NCBI GenBank assembly: GCA_030817875.1
Contig: JAUSZU010000001.1
Location: 2,852,001-2,916,000, forward strand
DNA length: 64,000 nucleotides
From: Flavobacterium sp. W4I14
Lineage (GTDB): Bacteria > Bacteroidota > Bacteroidia > Sphingobacteriales > Sphingobacteriaceae
Reading direction: 5' to 3'
Every line of letters starts with the position of its first letter. The stretch's first letter is position 1. Positions 60,403 to 64,000 of the stretch are shown here, piece by piece. The notes below the pieces were generated by a model. That model did no database searches, was not told the DNA's origin, and saw nothing but the letters and a program-made list of their open reading frames with translations. The position numbers and the translations under genes were made by a program.

Positions 60403-61260
60403 TTAAAATGAATCCCAGTTTAAGCTTCCTTCTCCGAGGGCCAACTTAAGTTCAGGAAAAGTGTTAATATAATCTTTTGCCGGCTGATAATCGGACTGTG
60501 CAACAGCAAGTGCAATGGCGCGCTGTTCAATCTGGTCGTAATGCTGTAAACCGGCTTTAAGGGTCTCAAAAATTTCAGCATTGATAAATTTACCAACCAG
60601 GCGCCAAAGCTGTGGGTTTACCTTTCGTTTGGCCGCCCAACGTTCTTTTGCATAATCAATCAAAGTTAGTGCAAGATCCAGATTGGCACGTTTATCTAAA
60701 CCAACGATGAGCTTGATATTTTTTTCGGTAAAGAATGCCTTCAGCACCAATTGGTTCCAGGCCGCTTCATCCAGATTTTCTGAAGGATAGGGGTTGTTTT
60801 CCATTATCGCTTCCAAAACCGACCCGATATTGCTCCTGATTCCTTCAGCACAACGTTTTACCCAAATTTCAGGATGCGCTAAAAACGGCAAGGCCGAATA
60901 TAAAGCCACCGCCTCATTCATTTCTGCCGACAGGAATAACCGATCGATAGTTGCGTAGTGTTTCTCCTGGTCTACTGAATTTAAGGTGCTCAGCAACCAA
61001 ACGCGACAAAGCCGATCTATTGTCCAGTTACGAATATAACTGATTCCAGCCTCTTCTATTAAAACCTTTTGCTCTTCGTTAAGTTGAATTAGCGATTTCC
61101 CGGTTTTGCGCGGTACCATCACAAATGCCTGACTGATTTTATTGCTTTGATCAGCTGACTGTGTTATACTTTCCAACCAGTTTTGGCCATCTGCACCTAC
61201 ATTGCTTTTTACAATAGCTGATAAAGCTTTTTGGATAGCCATCGTATCATCACCTTTCAT
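60403..61260 (-). CDS. eboA: EboA family protein
   Basis: A ~285-residue helical protein without known catalytic residues, of the EboA family by sequence feel (VPRKTGKSLIQLNEEQ, WTIDRLCRVWLLSTL, EAVALYSALPFLAHPEIWVKRCAEGIRSNIG) and by its place before eboB-F. The start is set at ATG 61260; a longer frame to 61302 would overlap the TMEM220 gene and ATG 61242 is the alternative. Probably an assembly or substrate factor in the cytoplasm. Confidence 0.82.
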   Translation of the reverse strand: MKGDDTMAIQKALSAIVKSNVGADGQNWLESITQSADQSNKISQAFVMVPRKTGKSLIQLNEEQKVLIEEAGISYIRNWTIDRLCRVWLLSTLNSVDQEKHYATIDRLFLSAEMNEAVALYSALPFLAHPEIWVKRCAEGIRSNIGSVLEAIMENNPYPSENLDEAAWNQLVLKAFFTEKNIKLIVGLDKRANLDLALTLIDYAKERWAAKRKVNPQLWRLVGKFINAEIFETLKAGLQHYDQIEQRAIALAVAQSDYQPAKDYINTFPELKLALGEGSLNWDSF

Positions 61261-61276
61261 AAAGTATCTAAATCTA

Positions 61277-61657
61277 TTAGCTGGCAATACCCGCCGAAAC
61301 AAAATAATTGATCAACAAAGCCCCCGCAATAATCAACAGACCAAAAAATTCTCTCGTTTGTTCGATATAAGGTTTAGTTGCCTGCATGCTCTGTACGAGG
61401 CTCTCACGTCTGTATTTTGTAATCCAATCTCTCACACCATCTTTTGCGAAGAACAGGATAGCAGCATAAATTAAGTAGAAAGCAGTTAAAAACAGATATG
61501 CGAAAGGATAAAATTTACCTGCCGCAGCCAATCCGCAGCATATTGCGGCACTTAAATAGATAGACACCCAAAGAAAAGCATCGTTATCATTTAAATTTAC
61601 ATAGGCAAAGCCTAAAAACGAGATGCAAAAAATAATGTTGAGAATAATTAAAAGCAT
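61277..61657 (-). CDS. Transmembrane 220-like protein
   Basis: A 126-residue membrane protein with four predicted helices: 1-20, 28-48, 51-70 and 104-122. The opening LLIILNIIFCISFLGFAYVNLNDNDAFLWVSIY carries the NxNDxDA...W pattern of the TMEM220 family. It stands at the head of the ebo operon, 16 bp before eboA, which is unusual enough to suggest that it belongs to the same export process. Confidence 0.78.
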   Translation of the reverse strand: MLLIILNIIFCISFLGFAYVNLNDNDAFLWVSIYLSAAICCGLAAAGKFYPFAYLFLTAFYLIYAAILFFAKDGVRDWITKYRRESLVQSMQATKPYIEQTREFFGLLIIAGALLINYFVSAGIAS

Positions 61658-61797
61658 TTTAAATTATTTGGTTTAAACAAACTAATCGATTTCCCGATTT
61701 TTTTTCATTGAAAAACAAAGTTATTTAAACTGAATGCTTTTTTTGCTTAAAAATTGTAAATTATATACTGCTATAAAAGTTTTTTTTGATTAAATTT

Positions 61798-62664
61798 TCA
61801 ATCTCCAAAAACAAGCTTTAAAATATTCGCAAGCACGGGATTATGGTCATCAGCCCGCCAATTAATCAATATATCGGTTTTAAAGGGCAAAGGAATAAAC
61901 CGTAAGCCAGGACTTTGATGGTGCATATAAGAATCCGGCAAAATGGCTATTCCCAATCCCTCGCGTACGAGTGCAATAATTGTAGATCCAAATTCGGAAT
62001 GTAGAAATACATCAGGAGCAAAATCGTAAGATTTGAAAAGTGCCTGAATAATCTCACTATAGCTACTACCCTCATCCTTAGTGGGCAGGATAAACTTTTG
62101 GGCTTTAAGGCGCTCTGTAGATAAATCTTCGAATCTTTTAAAAGAATGTTCCAGCGGAACCACCAGCGCGAGGTGATCGGAGTATATTTTTTTTGATTTA
62201 ATCCCCTGCTCACTGGTAATATCCCTTGTAATGGCCAGATCAATCTTATAGTTCTTTAGAAAATCGAGTTGATTTTCATATAAAACCTGTACCAACTTAA
62301 TTTGAAGCTGTGGAAATGCCTGCGTTATCTTAGCCAAAATATCGGGCATGATAGAAGCCGATATGGAATCAGGATGTGCAATCGTAATGGTTCCGCGCTC
62401 ACCTAAATGGATCTGTTTTGCAAACTGATGGATATATTCGAGCTCACTTAACTCGACTTCCCATTTTTCTTTTAAGAATTTACCCGCCGGAGTGAGCTTC
62501 ACATTACGTTTATTACGTTCAAAAAGCTGCAGACCCAATTCATTTTCGAGCGACTGAATTTGGCGGGTTAAGGCTGACTGCGTGATATTTACCTTTTCAG
62601 CCGTTTTCCAATAATGAAGTTGTTCTGCCAGGGCCAAAAAATACTTGATTCGCTGAAGATCCAT
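61798..62664 (-). CDS. LysR family transcriptional regulator
   Basis: A 288-residue regulator: winged HTH at 1-60 (MDLQRIKYFLALAEQLHYWKTAEKVNITQSALTRQIQSLENELGLQLFERNKRNVKLT) and a periplasmic-binding-type sensor domain (~90-288). The HTH begins with a variant LHYWKTAEKV instead of the common HFTRAAE. It is divergent from the GNAT/EamA pair with 72 bp in between, and probably controls them. Confidence 0.9.
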   Translation of the reverse strand: MDLQRIKYFLALAEQLHYWKTAEKVNITQSALTRQIQSLENELGLQLFERNKRNVKLTPAGKFLKEKWEVELSELEYIHQFAKQIHLGERGTITIAHPDSISASIMPDILAKITQAFPQLQIKLVQVLYENQLDFLKNYKIDLAITRDITSEQGIKSKKIYSDHLALVVPLEHSFKRFEDLSTERLKAQKFILPTKDEGSSYSEIIQALFKSYDFAPDVFLHSEFGSTIIALVREGLGIAILPDSYMHHQSPGLRFIPLPFKTDILINWRADDHNPVLANILKLVFGD

Positions 62665-62736
62665 TAATGCAAAATACGCATTAATAAATGAAAAAATAGC
62701 ATTTTATTACATTTAAAGAGTTGTTACATTCGTGCC

Positions 62737-63282
62737 ATGGAGCAGATCATAATCGAAAGGGCAACACCAGCTGATATCAAAAAATTACAGGAGATTGGGA
62801 GAACCACATTTTCCGAAGCCTTCGCAGATGTAAATACTGAGGAAAACATGAAAGATTACCTCGAACAAGGCTTTTCTGAAGAAAAACTAACAGCGGAATT
62901 GAGCAATCAAGATTCTCAATTTTATTTTGCGATGAATGATGGAGAAGTTATTGGCTATTTAAAGATCAACATCGGGCAAGCGCAAACCGAAAAACTAAAT
63001 CCTGATGCACTTGAAATTGAACGTATCTACCTGTTGAAAGCATTTTACGGTCAAAAAGTTGGTCAGTTGCTTTACCAAAAAGCCATTGATATTGCGCTTG
63101 AAATGCAAGCCAGTTATGTATGGCTAGGCGTATGGGAAGAAAATTACAGGGCATTAAGATTTTACGAAAAAAATGGCTTTACCCCTTTCGGCAAACATAA
63201 GTTTTGGCTTGGAGATGATGAGCAAACAGATTTGATGATGAAAAAAGTATTGCTTAACGATAATGAATTAAAAGTATCGTAA
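62737..63282 (+). CDS. GNAT family N-acetyltransferase
   Basis: A 181-residue acetyltransferase. MEQIIIERATPADIKKLQEIGRTTFSEAFADVNTEENM at the start is a spermidine/diamine-type GNAT N-terminus; the acetyl-CoA loop is LEIERIYLLKAFYGQKVGQLLYQKAI with Q-K-V-G-Q-L in place of RGxGxG, followed by VWLGVWEENYRALRFYEKNGF. The substrate may be a polyamine or amino sugar. Its TAA stop shares an A with the ATG of the EamA gene. Confidence 0.87.
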   Translation: MEQIIIERATPADIKKLQEIGRTTFSEAFADVNTEENMKDYLEQGFSEEKLTAELSNQDSQFYFAMNDGEVIGYLKINIGQAQTEKLNPDALEIERIYLLKAFYGQKVGQLLYQKAIDIALEMQASYVWLGVWEENYRALRFYEKNGFTPFGKHKFWLGDDEQTDLMMKKVLLNDNELKVS

Positions 63283-64000
63283 TGGAAAAAAGAAATCTCT
63301 TTTTGATTTTATTGATACTGGGTACCGCGTTCTGGGGAATTTCATTTTCTGTTACCAAGCTTGCTATCGGACAGCACCAACCTGTTCTGTTTTTGTTCTA
63401 CCGTTTTTTACTCGCCACAATGGTTTTAACGGTTATTTTCTGGAAACATGTAAAGAAACTCGATTCAGCCGCAATTAAAACAGGCGCGAGTTTAGCTATT
63501 CCGTTAGTACTTGGCATTTATTTGCAAACATTGGGTATCACACATACATCGGCATCGCAATGTTCATTTGTAGCCGGAATAACCGTTGTAATGATTCCGG
63601 TGATTAAACTTATTATTTATCGAAAACCTGCAGCACTTAAAATATGGATTGCGGCATTCACAGCGCTAATTGGGCTTTTTGTAATATCTGTTACTGATAA
63701 ACTCAGCATTGGAACCGGCGATTTATATACCATTATCGGTGCTTTTTGTTTCGCCATATATTTAATCCAGATCGAAAAGGAATCGATGGCAGGCGATATT
63801 ATCCCGACCATTGTACCTATGTTTGCTACTTGTGCCATCTTAACTTTTTTATTAACGTCTGTTCAGGGAAACCCTTCCTGGATTCCGCAGCAAGAAACAT
63901 TTTGGATCGGTATTATTTTTTGCGCACTATTTTCAACGGCATACATGTATACCATATCTAATATTTCTCAAAAGTACATTAGCGCCGAAAGGGTATCCAT
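63282..64000 (+). CDS. EamA/DMT family transporter, 5' part
   Basis: The frame begins at ATG 63282 and runs off the right edge, giving about 239 residues. Opening MEKRNLFLILLILGTAFWGISFSVTKLAIG is the first helix of the EamA domain; further helices read FLFYRFLLATMVLTVIFW, SLAIPLVLGIYLQTLGIT, FVAGITVVMIPVIKLI and LYTIIGAFCFAIYLIQIE. The family exports amino acids, nucleosides or other metabolites. Coupled to the GNAT gene by the one-base overlap. Confidence 0.9.
   Translation, partial: MEKRNLFLILLILGTAFWGISFSVTKLAIGQHQPVLFLFYRFLLATMVLTVIFWKHVKKLDSAAIKTGASLAIPLVLGIYLQTLGITHTSASQCSFVAGITVVMIPVIKLIIYRKPAALKIWIAAFTALIGLFVISVTDKLSIGTGDLYTIIGAFCFAIYLIQIEKESMAGDIIPTIVPMFATCAILTFLLTSVQGNPSWIPQQETFWIGIIFCALFSTAYMYTISNISQKYISAERVS

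Overview
The window looks like chromosome of a Bacteroidota bacterium, most likely a Pedobacter-like member of the Sphingobacteriaceae. Three things point there: a 1155-residue secreted protein with a type IX secretion (T9SS type B) C-terminal sorting domain, promoters of the TTTG-N19-TAnnTTTG type in front of both tRNA pairs, and an AT-rich sequence full of dispersed palindromic repeats ending in CGTCATTTCGA / TCGAAATGACG. Genus is inference; no rRNA is present.

Layout. 1-2757: the 5' part of murF, recX, then a tRNA-Gly(GCC)/tRNA-Leu(UAA) pair followed by seven 169-170 bp tandem units, each ending in a broken copy of the tRNA-Leu. 3010-7589: the T9SS cargo protein and a nonsense-interrupted M15 peptidase. 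7814-11360: a second tRNA-Gly/tRNA-Leu pair followed by eight ~399 bp tandem units. Each carries an intact 89-codon GIY-YIG nuclease ORF that runs into a broken tRNA-Leu and stops exactly at its anticodon triplet. The first array looks like an ORF-deleted form of the second, much as a MITE relates to its autonomous parent. This paired tRNA/GIY-YIG array is the most unusual system in the window.

11.5-17 kb: small housekeeping genes, two alpha/beta hydrolases and an AI-2E family transporter. 17498-18794: a complete IS110-family element. Its ends, core dinucleotide and a candidate bridge RNA with target and donor guides can be read from the sequence; it sits in the end of one of the dispersed repeats. 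18.9-28.8 kb: SGNH hydrolase, lipoprotein, SRPBCC protein, then a TolC/RND/adaptor efflux operon (RND gene frameshifted) with an AraC-type regulator. 28.9-30.8 kb: eleven palindromic repeat units with a second, ATG-started GIY-YIG ORF sandwiched among them. 30.9-34.3 kb: 2OG-Fe(II) oxygenase, thioredoxin-like, APH-like kinase and dienelactone hydrolase genes. 34.4-35.3 kb: six more repeat units, the last truncated against the next operon.

35.3-41.0 kb (minus): a tellurium-resistance-type stress operon, TerC-HAD-PRTase-TerD-TerD-TelA-unknown. 41.2-46.4 kb: Ycf48-like, DUF2147, DoxX, DUF1801 (frameshifted), DUF1579-like, two DinB genes and a frameshifted GlxA-type regulator. 46.7-52.1 kb: AraC regulator divergent from fucP, a UxaA-family dehydratase and an SDR, probably sugar or sugar-acid catabolism. 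52.3-54.6 kb: SDR, AraC regulator, small lipoprotein. 54.7-61.7 kb (minus): a complete colinear eboA-eboF operon headed by a TMEM220-like gene. 61.8-64.0 kb: LysR regulator divergent from a GNAT gene and a partial EamA transporter.

Three genes carry single-base indels (24483, 43.7 kb, 45981) and one an in-frame stop (7482). These could be real decay or consensus errors in the assembly.
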